Positions 42,207 through 52,439 of a stretch of DNA of 64,000 bases are shown in pieces; the stretch's first letter is position 1, and every line of letters starts with the position of its first letter. The translations under genes were made by a program, and so were the position numbers. Source of the DNA: JBGTBD01 sp041749475 (GTDB taxonomy: Bacteria > Pseudomonadota > Alphaproteobacteria > Rickettsiales > UBA998); the NCBI GenBank assembly GCA_041749475.1, contig JBGTBD010000019.1, positions 1-64,000 on the forward strand, read 5' to 3'. The notes under the pieces were generated by a model. That model made no database searches, was not told the DNA's origin, and worked only from the letters and a program-made list of their open reading frames with translations.

Positions 42207-42227
42207 ATAGCACCGAAAGGGTACGAT

Positions 42228-43232
42228 TTGTCTAGCAAACAGTTTGATGGTTCCGCCGCTACGCTGCGTCACGACTGGACCAGCGCGGAAGTAAATGCCC
42301 TGTTCGACCTTCCCTTCCACGACCTGTTATTGCAGGCGCATCTTACCCATCGTCAATGCTTCGATCCGGGCGAGATGCAGGTCTCGACCTTGCTGTCGAT
42401 CAAGACGGGTGGCTGCGCCGAGGATTGCAAATATTGCCCGCAGAGCGCGCAATTCACCACCGACATCAAGGCCGGAAAGCTGATGGCGACGGACGCCGTC
42501 ATCGCATCTGCCAAAGCCGCCCGCGCCTCCGGCGCCAGCCGTTTCTGCATGGGCGCCGCATGGCGCAACCCCAAGGAACGCGACATGCCGCAACTGCTGG
42601 AAATGGTGCGCGCCGTGAAAGATGAGGGGCTGGAAACCTGCATGACGCTGGGCATGTTGACGCCGGAACAAGCCGATGCGCTGAAAGAAGCAGGTCTCGA
42701 TTATTATAATCACAACCTTGATACATCCGAGAATTTCTATAAGGAAATCATCACCACCCGCACCTATGCCGACCGTTTGGAGACACTGGATCACGTTCGC
42801 GCTTCGGGGATGAAAGTCTGCTGTGGCGGTATCATGGGAATGGGGGAAGCGCGTGAAGATCGCGCCGAATTGCTGCGCACCCTCGCCACCCTTTCCACCC
42901 ACCCGGAAAGCGTCCCCGTCAACCGCCTCGTTACCGTCACCGGTACGCCGCTGGAAAATGCGAAACAGCTCGATGATATCGAGTTCGTCCGCACGATCGC
43001 TATCGCCCGTATCCTGATGCCGCGCTCCTATGTCCGCCTTTCCGCAGGCCGCGAGAATATGTCCGACAGCTTGCAGACGCTCTGCTATTTCGCCGGGGCG
43101 AATTCCATTTTCTACGGCGAGAAACTTCTGACCACTCCGAACCCGGATACGGACGAGGATAAGGATTTACTGGCACGCCTCGGCATGGTGATGCAGACGA
43201 CGAACCCTGCAGCTGAATCCACCCCCGCCTGA
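42228..43232 (+). CDS. bioB: Biotin synthase (TTG start)
   Basis: Radical-SAM enzyme that inserts sulphur into dethiobiotin. The SAM cluster cysteines are Cys63, Cys67 and Cys70 in GGCAEDCKYCPQS; the AAWRNP, LDTSENFY and RLSAGRENMSD blocks are standard. The start is a TTG at 42228, with AAGGG 6 nt before it; no in-frame ATG exists before the conserved core. 334 residues. bioA follows after 3 nt. Confidence 0.96.
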   Translation: MSSKQFDGSAATLRHDWTSAEVNALFDLPFHDLLLQAHLTHRQCFDPGEMQVSTLLSIKTGGCAEDCKYCPQSAQFTTDIKAGKLMATDAVIASAKAARASGASRFCMGAAWRNPKERDMPQLLEMVRAVKDEGLETCMTLGMLTPEQADALKEAGLDYYNHNLDTSENFYKEIITTRTYADRLETLDHVRASGMKVCCGGIMGMGEAREDRAELLRTLATLSTHPESVPVNRLVTVTGTPLENAKQLDDIEFVRTIAIARILMPRSYVRLSAGRENMSDSLQTLCYFAGANSIFYGEKLLTTPNPDTDEDKDLLARLGMVMQTTNPAAESTPA

Positions 43233-43235
43233 GGC

Positions 43236-44585
43236 ATGATGAGTTCCCACTCCGCCACCCCCGACTGGTTCGACGCAGGCTGGCCCCATATCTGGCATCC
43301 CTATTGCCAGATGAAAACGGCGGCGCTTCCCTTGCCCGTCACCAAAACGGAAGGCTCGACCATCACCCTCGCCGATGGCCGCACATTGATCGACGGCATC
43401 GCTTCATGGTGGAGCGCCGCACACGGCTATAACCACCCCTACTTATTGGAAGCCGCGCGCACACAACTGGAAAAATTCCCGCATGTCATGTTTGGCGGCC
43501 TTGCCCATGAAGAAGCCTATAGACTCGCCGCTCGCCTCAGCACACTTGCCCCCGGACGCGGCAACAAAGAGACCGGACTGACGCGCGTCTTCTTCTCCGA
43601 TTCCGGTTCCACCGCTGTGGAAGTTGCGTTGAAGATGGCCCTGCAATATTGGGCGAATCTGGGCAAACCGAAGAAGAACAGATTCATCTGCCTGCAGGAC
43701 GGATATCACGGCGACACCTTCGGCGCGATGGGTGTGAGCGACCCCGAGCGCGGTTTGCACAAAGCCTATCGTAGCAACATTATCATGCACTACGCGCTGG
43801 AAATTCCCAGCGGCGAATACAGCTTCGCCGAGTTCGCCGAAACCATTGAAGCCATCGCGCCCAATTGCGCGGGCCTCATCATCGAACCACTCATCCAGGG
43901 CGCAGGGGGGATGCGTTTCCACACCCCCGATATCCTCGCCGCCATCCGCCACCTCTGCACCAAACACGATATCCTTTTCATCGCCGATGAAATCATGACC
44001 GGCTTCGGCCGTACCGGGTCGATGTTTGCCTGCGAAGAAGCAGGCACCATCCCGGACATCATGTGCGTTGGCAAGGCATTGACCGGGGGCGTGATGACCC
44101 TCGCCGCGACACTCGCCACCGAGAAAGTGTTTGAGGCATTCTACGATGATGACCCATCCAAAGCCCTGATGCATGGCCCTACATACATGGCGAGCCCTCT
44201 GGCCTGCGCCATCGCCAACGCCTCGCTCGACCTCTTCGCGAAAGAACCGCGCCTTGATCAGGCCGCGGCCATCGAAGTCCGCCTACACAAAGACCTCTCA
44301 CCGCTGAAGGAACTTGCAGGTGTCATCGATGTCCGCGTCAAAGGCGCTGTCGGCGTCGTACAGCTCGCCGCGGAGTATATGGACGTTCACACCCTCCGCA
44401 GCGCGTTCGTGGAAGAGGGTGTCTGGATACGCCCCATTCTCGATGTCATCTATATCCTCCCACCCCTCGTCATTACCAACGATGAACTGGGAAGACTGAC
44501 CGGCGCGGTGACACGCATCGTCGAGCAGTGGGCGAAGGACGTCCGCAGCAAAGTCGGCCACCTTTTCGATGGTTATTCGGCCTAG
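43236..44585 (+). CDS. bioA: Adenosylmethionine-8-amino-7-oxononanoate aminotransferase
   Basis: PLP enzyme using SAM as amino donor to make DAPA. The Schiff-base lysine is Lys280 in CVGKALTGG; ADEIMTGFGRTG and ASWWSAAHGYNHP are conserved. 449 residues; ATG ATG doublet at the start, either usable. It completes the set bioB, bioA, bioF, bioH, bioC, bioD. Confidence 0.95.
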   Translation: MMSSHSATPDWFDAGWPHIWHPYCQMKTAALPLPVTKTEGSTITLADGRTLIDGIASWWSAAHGYNHPYLLEAARTQLEKFPHVMFGGLAHEEAYRLAARLSTLAPGRGNKETGLTRVFFSDSGSTAVEVALKMALQYWANLGKPKKNRFICLQDGYHGDTFGAMGVSDPERGLHKAYRSNIIMHYALEIPSGEYSFAEFAETIEAIAPNCAGLIIEPLIQGAGGMRFHTPDILAAIRHLCTKHDILFIADEIMTGFGRTGSMFACEEAGTIPDIMCVGKALTGGVMTLAATLATEKVFEAFYDDDPSKALMHGPTYMASPLACAIANASLDLFAKEPRLDQAAAIEVRLHKDLSPLKELAGVIDVRVKGAVGVVQLAAEYMDVHTLRSAFVEEGVWIRPILDVIYILPPLVITNDELGRLTGAVTRIVEQWAKDVRSKVGHLFDGYSA

Positions 44586-44597
44586 AAGGAGAACAGT

Positions 44598-46451
44598 ATG
44601 ATAGAATCGCTGATACTTTGGGCCGGGCCACAACTTCATATGTGGGTGACGTTCGGCTTCATCGGGCTGGCGGTGATTCTTTATGCCTCTGACCGCCTCC
44701 CCATCGAGGTGACCTCGCTCATCCTCCTATCCTCAATGATGATGTTCTTCCAGATCGTCCCCTACACTAAAGCGGACGGCACAGTTTTCACCGCCAAAGA
44801 CTTGATCGCCGGATTCGGCAACGATTCGCTGCTCGCCGTCCTCGCCTTGCTGGTGATGGGTCAGGCGGTGACCCGAACGGATTCGCTGCATATGATCCCG
44901 AAAATCATCATCCGCGTCTTTCGCGGCAACCGCTTTTTCTCCCTCGCCGCGGTAGTGTTCTGCGTCATCGCGACGAGCGCATTCGTCAACGACACGCCTA
45001 CCTGCATTATTTATATGCCTGTGTTCCTTGCCCTTGCCACACAGTTGAAGCTCTCCCCCTCCCGTGTCATGATACCGCTTTCTTATTCCTGCATTCTGGG
45101 CGGGACCTTGACGCTCATCGGTTCCTCCACCAACCTGCTGGTCTCCGGGTCGCTGCAATCACTAAGCGGTAAGCCGCTCGGCATGTTTGATTTTACCCTG
45201 CCGGGTCTCTTTATTGCGGCGGTGGGGTTTTTCTATATCGCCTTCATCCTTCCCCGTTTGCTGCCTGACCGTCAGTCCCCCGATACGCATTTGATGGGGG
45301 ATAAAAAACGCCAGTTCGTCATCCAGTTGGAAATCGACGCAGGCTCGAACCTCATCGGCAAATCCATCGCGGCGGAGAACCTGTTGGGTGATGATATTTC
45401 ACTGCGCATGTTACAACGCAACGAACACGCCTATCTCGCCCCGTTTGACGAGCCCATCCGCATCCGCCCGTTCGACGTGCTGGTGCTGACCGCCACCAAG
45501 GAAGCCTTGATTCGCTTAATAGCCGAGGAGGGGAAGCAGCATTATGGCCGCATCTCCACGCTTGATTCCCCCGGCATCCAGTTGCAGGACAAGGCCGAAA
45601 AACTGATGCTGACCGAAGTCCTCATCACGCCTGCGTCCAAACTCATCGGCCAGAATATCGAGCAGATCGGGTTCTATCATGAGTTCCATTGCACCGTTGT
45701 TGGCATCCAACGCAAATCGCGCATGATCAGCTCGCGCATGACCGAGATTCGCCTTGCTGCGGGGGACATCCTGATGGTGATGGGCACGCGCGAGCAATTG
45801 GACGTGCTGCGCCAGTCCAAGGATTTCATCCTGATGGAATGGTCGGTATACGAACTGCCATCCCAACGCAACGCCTTGAAGGTTAATCTCATATTCGGCG
45901 GGATGGTGGCCGTCGCCGCCTTCGGCATCCTGCCCGTCTATATTGCGTCGTTCGTCGCCGTGCTGTTGGTGTTGATGACCGGATGCCTGACCACGCGGCA
46001 GGCCATCCGTGCCGTGGACGCGCAGATCATCATGCTGGTCGCCGCGGGCTTCGGGCTGGCGCTCGCGCTGGAGCTGACCGGAGGCGCGATCTACCTTGCC
46101 GCCTTGATCGTCGATGTGGTGCAGGGCGCGAACCCTGTATGGGTGATGTCGGCGATGTTCGGCGTGATGGCTTTCTGCACCAATGTTCTCAGCAATAACG
46201 CCACTGCTCTGCTCTTCACCCCCATCGCCTACCGGACGGCGCAGGAGTTGGGCGTAGAACCGGCGATGTTTGTCCACGCGGTGATCTTTGCGTCCAACTG
46301 CTGCTCGTTTGCGACGCCTATCGGCTTCCAGACCAACCTGTTAGTGATGGGCCCCGGCCATTATAAATTCACTGATTATTTCCGCGCCGGCATTCCGCTG
46401 ATGGTAATGGTATGGGCAACCTACACGGCATTCTGTTTTATGTATTATTAG
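44598..46451 (+). CDS. DASS/SLC13-like transporter with two RCK_C (TrkA-C) domains
   Basis: A 617-residue membrane protein: an N-terminal hydrophobic half with FVNDTPTCIIYMPV and SSTNLLVSG (the SNT-type ion/substrate loop), two cytoplasmic TrkA-C-like domains (about residues 220-310 and 325-405, ending RLAAGDILMVMGTREQL), then a C-terminal hydrophobic half with NVLSNNATALLF and ATPIGFQTNLLVMGPG. This is the Na+/dicarboxylate-sulphate symporter architecture. The substrate is unknown. AAGGAGAA precedes the ATG, 12 nt after bioA. Confidence 0.88.
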   Translation: MIESLILWAGPQLHMWVTFGFIGLAVILYASDRLPIEVTSLILLSSMMMFFQIVPYTKADGTVFTAKDLIAGFGNDSLLAVLALLVMGQAVTRTDSLHMIPKIIIRVFRGNRFFSLAAVVFCVIATSAFVNDTPTCIIYMPVFLALATQLKLSPSRVMIPLSYSCILGGTLTLIGSSTNLLVSGSLQSLSGKPLGMFDFTLPGLFIAAVGFFYIAFILPRLLPDRQSPDTHLMGDKKRQFVIQLEIDAGSNLIGKSIAAENLLGDDISLRMLQRNEHAYLAPFDEPIRIRPFDVLVLTATKEALIRLIAEEGKQHYGRISTLDSPGIQLQDKAEKLMLTEVLITPASKLIGQNIEQIGFYHEFHCTVVGIQRKSRMISSRMTEIRLAAGDILMVMGTREQLDVLRQSKDFILMEWSVYELPSQRNALKVNLIFGGMVAVAAFGILPVYIASFVAVLLVLMTGCLTTRQAIRAVDAQIIMLVAAGFGLALALELTGGAIYLAALIVDVVQGANPVWVMSAMFGVMAFCTNVLSNNATALLFTPIAYRTAQELGVEPAMFVHAVIFASNCCSFATPIGFQTNLLVMGPGHYKFTDYFRAGIPLMVMVWATYTAFCFMYY

Positions 46452-46454
46452 AGA

Positions 46455-47954
46455 CTATTTGGCGGGGTTTTCTGTTTCAGGGACAGCGTCGTCATCCACC
46501 ACATTATCATCTTTCAGAGTGTCAGCGGGTGCAGATGTTTCTGTAACATCCCACCCGCCACCCAGCGCCTGCATCATATCGACCGCAGCGGCCAGACGCG
46601 CCCGGGCGGCGTCCGCTTCATCCAGTTGAGCGCTGAACAAGCTGCGCTGCGCATCCAGCACTTCCAGATAATCCGAATACCCCGCGTCATAACGCAGATT
46701 GGCGAGCCTCAGGCTTTCCCGCAGCGCCGCGACGCGCTCCTGCAGGGCGAGAAGGTAATCCTCTGAATTGTCCTGCGCCGACATCGCGTTCATCACATCC
46801 TGAAACGCCACCCGTACGGCTTGCGCATACGTGATATTCGCCTGTTCGTTGCGTGAATCTGCCGCTTCCACATTCGCGGTAGTACGCCCGAAATCGATCA
46901 GCGGCCCCGCCAGCCCACCTCCCGCCTGCCAGTACCGGGCGGAGGAGGAAAGAAGATCATCCGCCTCGCGGCTGGATAATCCGAGCAATGCGGAAAGCGA
47001 AATCGTCGGGAAATAATCCGCACGGGCGACACCTATATCGGTATTACTGGCGATGAGGGCCTGCTCTGCCGCGCGTATGTCTGGACGACGCTCCAGCAGC
47101 GAGGAAGGAAGCTCTTGCGGCAAAATGGGCGGAACGGTAATGTCAGTGAGCGACTTCCCCCGCTCCGGTGCGGATTCCACCAGCGCTTTGGGTGAGCGGC
47201 CCAGCAATACCGAGAGCGCATTGGCCTGTTGGTCACGTGCTTGTTTCAACTGTGCGATGGACGCCTTCGCCGTGGCAAGTTCTGATTCCGCCTGACGTAA
47301 ATCCAACTCGGAAATTGCCCCGGCCTTGAACTGCTTGCCGCGATATGCGTAGGAGTCATCCCGCGATGTCAGCGTCTCCTCCGCGATCTGCAATTGTGCG
47401 TCGAGCGACCGCAGCGCGAAATAGCCACGCGCCGTATCGCTGAGCACGGCGAGCCGTATCGCATCGCGATTCGCCTCCACCGAAAGCAATTGCGCCCGCG
47501 CTGATGCGCTCGCATTAGCAAGCCTGCACCATAAATCGATCTCATAGGACAGCACCCCTGCGATACTGAATGTATTATACGGTTTTGCACCCGTGGATGC
47601 GACAAGTCCTGTCAACGCTTCCTCGCTATTTCCTGTGCGAACGGCGGAACCTTGTACTTCCAGCAACGGCAACTGGTTCGCACGCTGGAAAGAGAGTATC
47701 GCCCGCGCCTCGCTGACACGCGCGGCAGCGGTGAGTATATCCGCATTATTCTTCCTCGCCTCGGTGATGAGGTCATTCAGTACCGGGTCTTGGAACTGTT
47801 CCCACCACGCGATATCCACCTTGGAAAGCGCTGCCGTATCCGTCGGCCCCTGTTCCCACGGCCATGTGCCGGGCAGGTCGAACGCAGGTTTTTCATACTC
47901 CAACCCCACCGAGCAGGCGGTGCATAAAAGCAGCGGAAGAAGCCATTTACGCAT
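46455..47954 (-). CDS. Outer-membrane efflux lipoprotein, OprM/NodT type
   Basis: TolC-family outer-membrane channel anchored by a lipid: the signal ends LLCTAC (Cys15), then SVGLEYEKPAFDLPGTW as in OprM/NodT proteins. Two OEP repeats follow (WWEQFQDPVLNDLI...; AEQALIASNTDIGVARADYFPTISLSALLG). 499 residues. It overlaps the RND pump gene by 8 nt and lies last in the adaptor-pump-channel operon. Confidence 0.94.
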   Translation of the reverse strand: MRKWLLPLLLCTACSVGLEYEKPAFDLPGTWPWEQGPTDTAALSKVDIAWWEQFQDPVLNDLITEARKNNADILTAAARVSEARAILSFQRANQLPLLEVQGSAVRTGNSEEALTGLVASTGAKPYNTFSIAGVLSYEIDLWCRLANASASARAQLLSVEANRDAIRLAVLSDTARGYFALRSLDAQLQIAEETLTSRDDSYAYRGKQFKAGAISELDLRQAESELATAKASIAQLKQARDQQANALSVLLGRSPKALVESAPERGKSLTDITVPPILPQELPSSLLERRPDIRAAEQALIASNTDIGVARADYFPTISLSALLGLSSREADDLLSSSARYWQAGGGLAGPLIDFGRTTANVEAADSRNEQANITYAQAVRVAFQDVMNAMSAQDNSEDYLLALQERVAALRESLRLANLRYDAGYSDYLEVLDAQRSLFSAQLDEADAARARLAAAVDMMQALGGGWDVTETSAPADTLKDDNVVDDDAVPETENPAK

Positions 47955-50900
47955 GATGCTCTCCCTGTGGCGGCAAAGGCTGATGCGGCGGTGGCGCAGG
48001 GCGGCGCTTCTTCTTGCGGTCGGTCAGGTGCGAGATGATGAGATAGAACATCGGGATGAAGAAGGTCGCGATGATAGTCGCCGCCAACATCCCGCCGATG
48101 ACGCCCGTGCCGATGGAGTGCCGCGCCGACGCACCCGCCCCCGTGCTGATAGCCAGCGGCAGGCAGCCGAGGATGAAGGCGAGCGAGGTCATGACGATAG
48201 GACGGAAGCGGAGCTTTGCCGCATCCATCGCCGCTTCATAGGCCGTTGCTCCTTCTTGTCGGCGGATGACAGCGAATTCGACGATGAGGATGGCATTCTT
48301 CGCCGCCAAGCCGATGAGCGTCAATAAGCCCACCTGGAAATATACATCATTGCTCAACCCCCGCATCCACACCGCCAATGCCGCACCGAACACCGCGAAG
48401 GGTACGGTTGCGAGTACGGCGATGGGAAGCGACCAGCGCTCATAAAGCGCAGCGAGGATCAGGAACACCATGATCAGCCCGAAGATAAATGCATTGGTGC
48501 TGGCTCCGCTGGCTGCGCGTTCCTGATAGGCAGCACCCGTCCATTGCAGCGCATAATTCTGGCCCAGCGCTTCCGCAGCGACCTCTTCCATCGCGGTAAG
48601 TGCATCACCCGAACTATAGCCCGGTGCCGGGCTTCCGATTATTTTTGCCGCCGGAAAGATGTTATACCGTTCCAGTAAGTCAGGACCAATGATGCGCTCG
48701 ACCGTGACCAATGAATCGAGCGGGATCATACTGCCGTCATTCGAACGCACGAACACCTGCCGCAAATCCTCTGGCTTCTCACGGAACTCCGCTTCAGCTT
48801 GCAGGGAGACACGGAACGTCCGGCCATAGATATTGAAATCATTGACGTAGAAACTGCCGAACGTCGCTTGCATTGCGGCAAAGACGGAATTGACCGGAAC
48901 GCCCAGCGCTTTCGCTTTCTCGCGATCCAGCTCTACGAAATATTGCGGCACGTTGGCGGTGAAAGTAGTATTAAGCCCTGTGAGCTCAGGCCGTTTGCCT
49001 GCAGCCGCAATCAGCTTGGTTGTCGCCTCGGCGAGGCTTTTCACGTCGCCACCGCTACGATCCTGCAAATACGCCTCCCACCCTCCGGTGATACTGATGC
49101 CGGTAATAGGCGGCGGGTTGATGGCGATGACAAAGGATTCTTTCAGATCGGATGCCAGCCCCATGAACCGCCCGATGAGGCTCCATGCGCTGGACTCATT
49201 CGCCGTGCGCTCACCCCAATCCTTGAAGGTGACAAAGGAGACGGCGGAGCTGGATTTTTGTGAACGGCTCAATATATCGAACCCGGAGAAGGTGGTGATG
49301 TTGGCGACTTCATCCTGTGCCTTGATGCGTTTGCTGAGTTCCTCCGTCACCTTCTTGGTGCGGCTGAGCGACGCTCCCGCAGGCAGGTTAGTGGCGACGA
49401 AGGCGTATCCCTGATCTTCCTCAGGTACGAGCGCGCTGGGGATGTTGGTCATCAGCAGCGCCAGAAGCCCCAGCAGTGCAGCGAACATCAGTAGCCCGAT
49501 ACCCGTACGCTTGAGCAGGAACTTCACGCCACTCGTGTAACGCGTGGTATTGCGCTCGAACCAGCTGTTGAACTTGCGGAAGAACAGCATCGGCTCCGTG
49601 TGATTCTCTTTAATGATGAGTGCGCAGAGCGCAGGCGTCAGCGTCAGGGCAACGATACCGGAGATGATGACGGAGACGGCGATGGTGATGGCGAACTGCT
49701 TATACATCACCCCCGTCATCCCGCCGAGGAATCCGACGGGCACGAACACGGCGCAGAGGACGAGCACGATGGCGATGATGGGGCCGCTGACCTCTTCCAT
49801 CGCTTTTAAGGAAGCCTCTTTCGCGGATTTTTTCTCCTCACGCATGATGCGCTCGACATTCTCCAGCACCACGATCGCGTCATCGACCACGATCCCGATG
49901 GCAAGCACCATGCCGAACAAGGTCAGCAGGTTGATTGAGAATCCCAGCAGATACATCCCCGCAAAGGTTCCGATAAGTGACACGGGAATAGCGAGTACTG
50001 GAATCAGCGTCGCCCGCAGATTCTGCAGGAACAGGAACACGACGATAACGACCAGCACCAGCGCCTCGATGAAGGTCTTGATGACTTCCTTGATGGAAAC
50101 CTGCACGAATTTGGTCGTATCGAACGGGATGACGTAATTCATGCCCTGCGGGAACCGTTTGGAAAGTTCTTCCATCTTTTCGCCAACCGCCTGCGTGACC
50201 GACAGCGCGTTTGCACCCGGCTGCAAATAGATCCCGAAGGCGATGGAGGGTTTGCCGTTGGTGGCGGCAGAGAAGCCGTAATCCTGCGCCCCTAATTCCA
50301 CGCGCGCGACGTCTTTCAGCCGCAGCGTAGCTCCATCAGCATCGGAGCGGAGGATGATGTTTTCGAATTCTTTGGCGTCCATGAACCGCCCTTTGGTTGT
50401 CACCGTATAGGTGAAAGCCTGCGGGTTATCCATCGGCTCCTGACCGAATTGCCCAGCGGCGAACTGGGAATTCTGCTCGCGGATGGCGACCGCGATATCT
50501 TCCGGCGTCATCTTATATTGTGCGAGCTTGTCCGGACGAATCCAGATGCGCATCGCGTAATCCTTGGCCCCGAACAGGCTCGCATCGCCCACGCCCTCGA
50601 TACGTTTCAATTCGTCGATGACGTTTAGCAGCGCGTAGTTGCTGATATAGATGGTATCGAACTCGTTATTCTCCGCATACATTGCCACCACCTGCAGGAT
50701 GGAGCTGGAACGCTTCTTCACCGTCACACCCTGACGGCGCACCTCTTCCGGCAATCGCGCAAGCGCTGCCTGCACCTGGTTGTTAACGTCGATAGTCGCC
50801 TGATCCGGGTCGGTCCCGATATCGAACGTGACGCTGATACTCATCTGTCCGCTGCTGGAATTGGTCGAGCGCATATAGATCATGTTGGGCACGCCGTTGA

Positions 50901-51111
50901 TCTGCTGCTCCAGCGGCGCGGCGACGGTGGAGGCCAGCACTTCCGCGCTTGCCCCCGGATAGGTGGCGGAGACGTTGACTTCCGGTGGGATAATGTCGGG
51001 ATATTGCGCGATGGGCAACCCACGCATCGCCGCTAACCCGGCCAACACGATGATGATGGAGATGACGGATGCGAAGACGGGCCGCTCGATAAAGAAACGC
51101 GAGATATTCAC
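47947..51111 (-). CDS. HAE1-family RND multidrug efflux pump (AcrB/MexB-like)
   Basis: A 1054-residue proton-driven trimeric pump of the inner membrane. The N-terminus MNISRFFIERPVFASVISIIIVLAGLAAMRGLPIAQYPDIIPP is typical; the proton-relay aspartates are seen in GIVVDDAIVVLENVERI, and the C-terminal half has GLAAKNAILIVEFA. Full length with all transmembrane blocks. Middle gene of the operon, 2 nt after the adaptor gene. Confidence 0.97.
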   Translation of the reverse strand: MNISRFFIERPVFASVISIIIVLAGLAAMRGLPIAQYPDIIPPEVNVSATYPGASAEVLASTVAAPLEQQINGVPNMIYMRSTNSSSGQMSISVTFDIGTDPDQATIDVNNQVQAALARLPEEVRRQGVTVKKRSSSILQVVAMYAENNEFDTIYISNYALLNVIDELKRIEGVGDASLFGAKDYAMRIWIRPDKLAQYKMTPEDIAVAIREQNSQFAAGQFGQEPMDNPQAFTYTVTTKGRFMDAKEFENIILRSDADGATLRLKDVARVELGAQDYGFSAATNGKPSIAFGIYLQPGANALSVTQAVGEKMEELSKRFPQGMNYVIPFDTTKFVQVSIKEVIKTFIEALVLVVIVVFLFLQNLRATLIPVLAIPVSLIGTFAGMYLLGFSINLLTLFGMVLAIGIVVDDAIVVLENVERIMREEKKSAKEASLKAMEEVSGPIIAIVLVLCAVFVPVGFLGGMTGVMYKQFAITIAVSVIISGIVALTLTPALCALIIKENHTEPMLFFRKFNSWFERNTTRYTSGVKFLLKRTGIGLLMFAALLGLLALLMTNIPSALVPEEDQGYAFVATNLPAGASLSRTKKVTEELSKRIKAQDEVANITTFSGFDILSRSQKSSSAVSFVTFKDWGERTANESSAWSLIGRFMGLASDLKESFVIAINPPPITGISITGGWEAYLQDRSGGDVKSLAEATTKLIAAAGKRPELTGLNTTFTANVPQYFVELDREKAKALGVPVNSVFAAMQATFGSFYVNDFNIYGRTFRVSLQAEAEFREKPEDLRQVFVRSNDGSMIPLDSLVTVERIIGPDLLERYNIFPAAKIIGSPAPGYSSGDALTAMEEVAAEALGQNYALQWTGAAYQERAASGASTNAFIFGLIMVFLILAALYERWSLPIAVLATVPFAVFGAALAVWMRGLSNDVYFQVGLLTLIGLAAKNAILIVEFAVIRRQEGATAYEAAMDAAKLRFRPIVMTSLAFILGCLPLAISTGAGASARHSIGTGVIGGMLAATIIATFFIPMFYLIISHLTDRKKKRRPAPPPHQPLPPQGEHHA

Positions 51112-51113
51112 CG

Positions 51114-52322
51114 TTAGTCCTTTGTACTGGAAGGTTCCGCCGCCTCTTCCGGCGTTGCGTCTTCCGCAGGAGTTTTCTCACTCGGTGCAGCCGCATCTGG
51201 CTGTTTTTCGGCTTTGATTTTCTGCGCGGCTTCTTCCGCTGTCGTAACCTTCACGGGGGAATCGGGACGGACGCGGATGACCCCTTCGGTGATGATCTGC
51301 TCGCCGCCCTTCAATCCGCTCTCGATGATTTGCCGTTCCCCGACTAGCATCCCGAGAGTCACGGGGATGACCTTGGCTTTGCCTTCATGGACGCCGTAGA
51401 CATATGTCCCCTCTGGCCCCTGCATCACCGCCTTTGCGGGGAGAGTGATGACGCCGACGCGGGTAAATCCTTTAACGACGACGCGTACGAACTGGCCGGG
51501 CATCAATTCGCCTTTGGCGTTACCTACAATGGCGCGCGTCCGCACTGTGCCGGTGCTAGTGTCGATGATACTGTCCGTGAAATCGATCACCCCCTCCTGA
51601 GAGTAGGTCTGGCCGCTGCCTATCACGATTTCCGCCCGCAATTTCTTATCCTTGGGCAACGTCATTTTGCCGGAGGTCAGCATCTCCCGCTGCTGCATCG
51701 CCTCGGAATCCGGCATCGCGAAATTTACATAGAGCGGGTCGAGCTGCGTGAGGTGCGTTAACAAGCTGGTATCCGCCGTGACCAGGCTGCCTTCGGAGAA
51801 CACCTCCCTGCTCGTGATGCCGTTTATCGGCGCGGTGACGGTGGTGTAGTCGAGGTTGATGCGCGCAGTCCGCGCATCGGCCTTCGCCTGCTCATAAGTG
51901 GATTTAGACATGTCGTAATCGCGGCCGCTGATGGCGTTCTCGGTATGCAGCGATTGCGCGCGCTTGAAATCCTGCTCGGCTTCGCGCAGTGAGGCTTCCG
52001 CCTTGGCCAGTTCTGCCTCGAACGGGCGAGGATCGATACGGAACAAGAGCTGCCCCTTTTTGACCATACTGCCTTCGACGTAAGCGCGCTTCATGATGAT
52101 GCCGCTGACGCGGGAACGGATTTCCACCTCGCGCGACCCTGCGGTGCGCCCGGCATATTCAAAGGTGACGGGGATGTCCTGAGAGGCCGCCTGTTCCACC
52201 AGCACTTCCGGCGGGGGAGGGGCTTTGGCCTCTTTCTTGTCGTCCTTACAGGCAACCAGAAGGAATATCACCGCACAGAGCGCCAGTGATCGGCTGACAG
52301 GATTACGCGAATTACTCCTCAT
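51114..52322 (-). CDS. RND efflux periplasmic adaptor (AcrA/MexA-like lipoprotein)
   Basis: Membrane-fusion protein linking pump and channel. Lipobox LVAC near residue 25, then a lipoyl half (PVTFEYAGRTAGSREVEIRSRVSGII), a coiled-coil hairpin (EAELAKAEASLREAEQDFKRAQSL), the second lipoyl half and beta-barrel. The C-terminus is an unusual Glu/Ala/Pro-rich tail. The ATG at 52322 follows GGGAGGA; an upstream extension would run through the operator palindrome. 402 residues. Confidence 0.94.
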   Translation of the reverse strand: MRSNSRNPVSRSLALCAVIFLLVACKDDKKEAKAPPPPEVLVEQAASQDIPVTFEYAGRTAGSREVEIRSRVSGIIMKRAYVEGSMVKKGQLLFRIDPRPFEAELAKAEASLREAEQDFKRAQSLHTENAISGRDYDMSKSTYEQAKADARTARINLDYTTVTAPINGITSREVFSEGSLVTADTSLLTHLTQLDPLYVNFAMPDSEAMQQREMLTSGKMTLPKDKKLRAEIVIGSGQTYSQEGVIDFTDSIIDTSTGTVRTRAIVGNAKGELMPGQFVRVVVKGFTRVGVITLPAKAVMQGPEGTYVYGVHEGKAKVIPVTLGMLVGERQIIESGLKGGEQIITEGVIRVRPDSPVKVTTAEEAAQKIKAEKQPDAAAPSEKTPAEDATPEEAAEPSSTKD

Positions 52323-52355
52323 ACGACACTTCCTCCCAAAACATCTCGACAATAT

Positions 52356-52373
52356 ACATACATGCATGTATGT
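52356..52373. promoter_or_regulatory. 18-bp perfect palindrome, putative TetR/AcrR-type operator
   Basis: ACATACATGCATGTATGT is perfectly self-complementary and lies in the 117-nt gap between the divergent efflux operon and tetR-type gene. Its half-site, with the preceding T, reads TACATACAT, the same as the half-site of the E. coli AcrR operator at acrAB. The adjacent TetR protein presumably binds it and represses both directions. Confidence 0.75.
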
Positions 52374-52439
52374 TTGTAAACATAAATATCATCTTCACGT
52401 AGAGATGAGCACATAAATTTTCGACATGAAAGAGACGAG

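Noticed and set aside
42151..42227. Possible BioR operator in the divergent bioF/bioB gap
   Set aside because: No sequence close to TTATCTATAA was found; TTATAATATA is only a partial match and overlaps the -10 element.
45516..46277. 253-codon minus-strand frame
   Set aside because: Antisense to the DASS-type transporter, with His/Gln/Asp-rich composition typical of shadow frames in GC-rich DNA.
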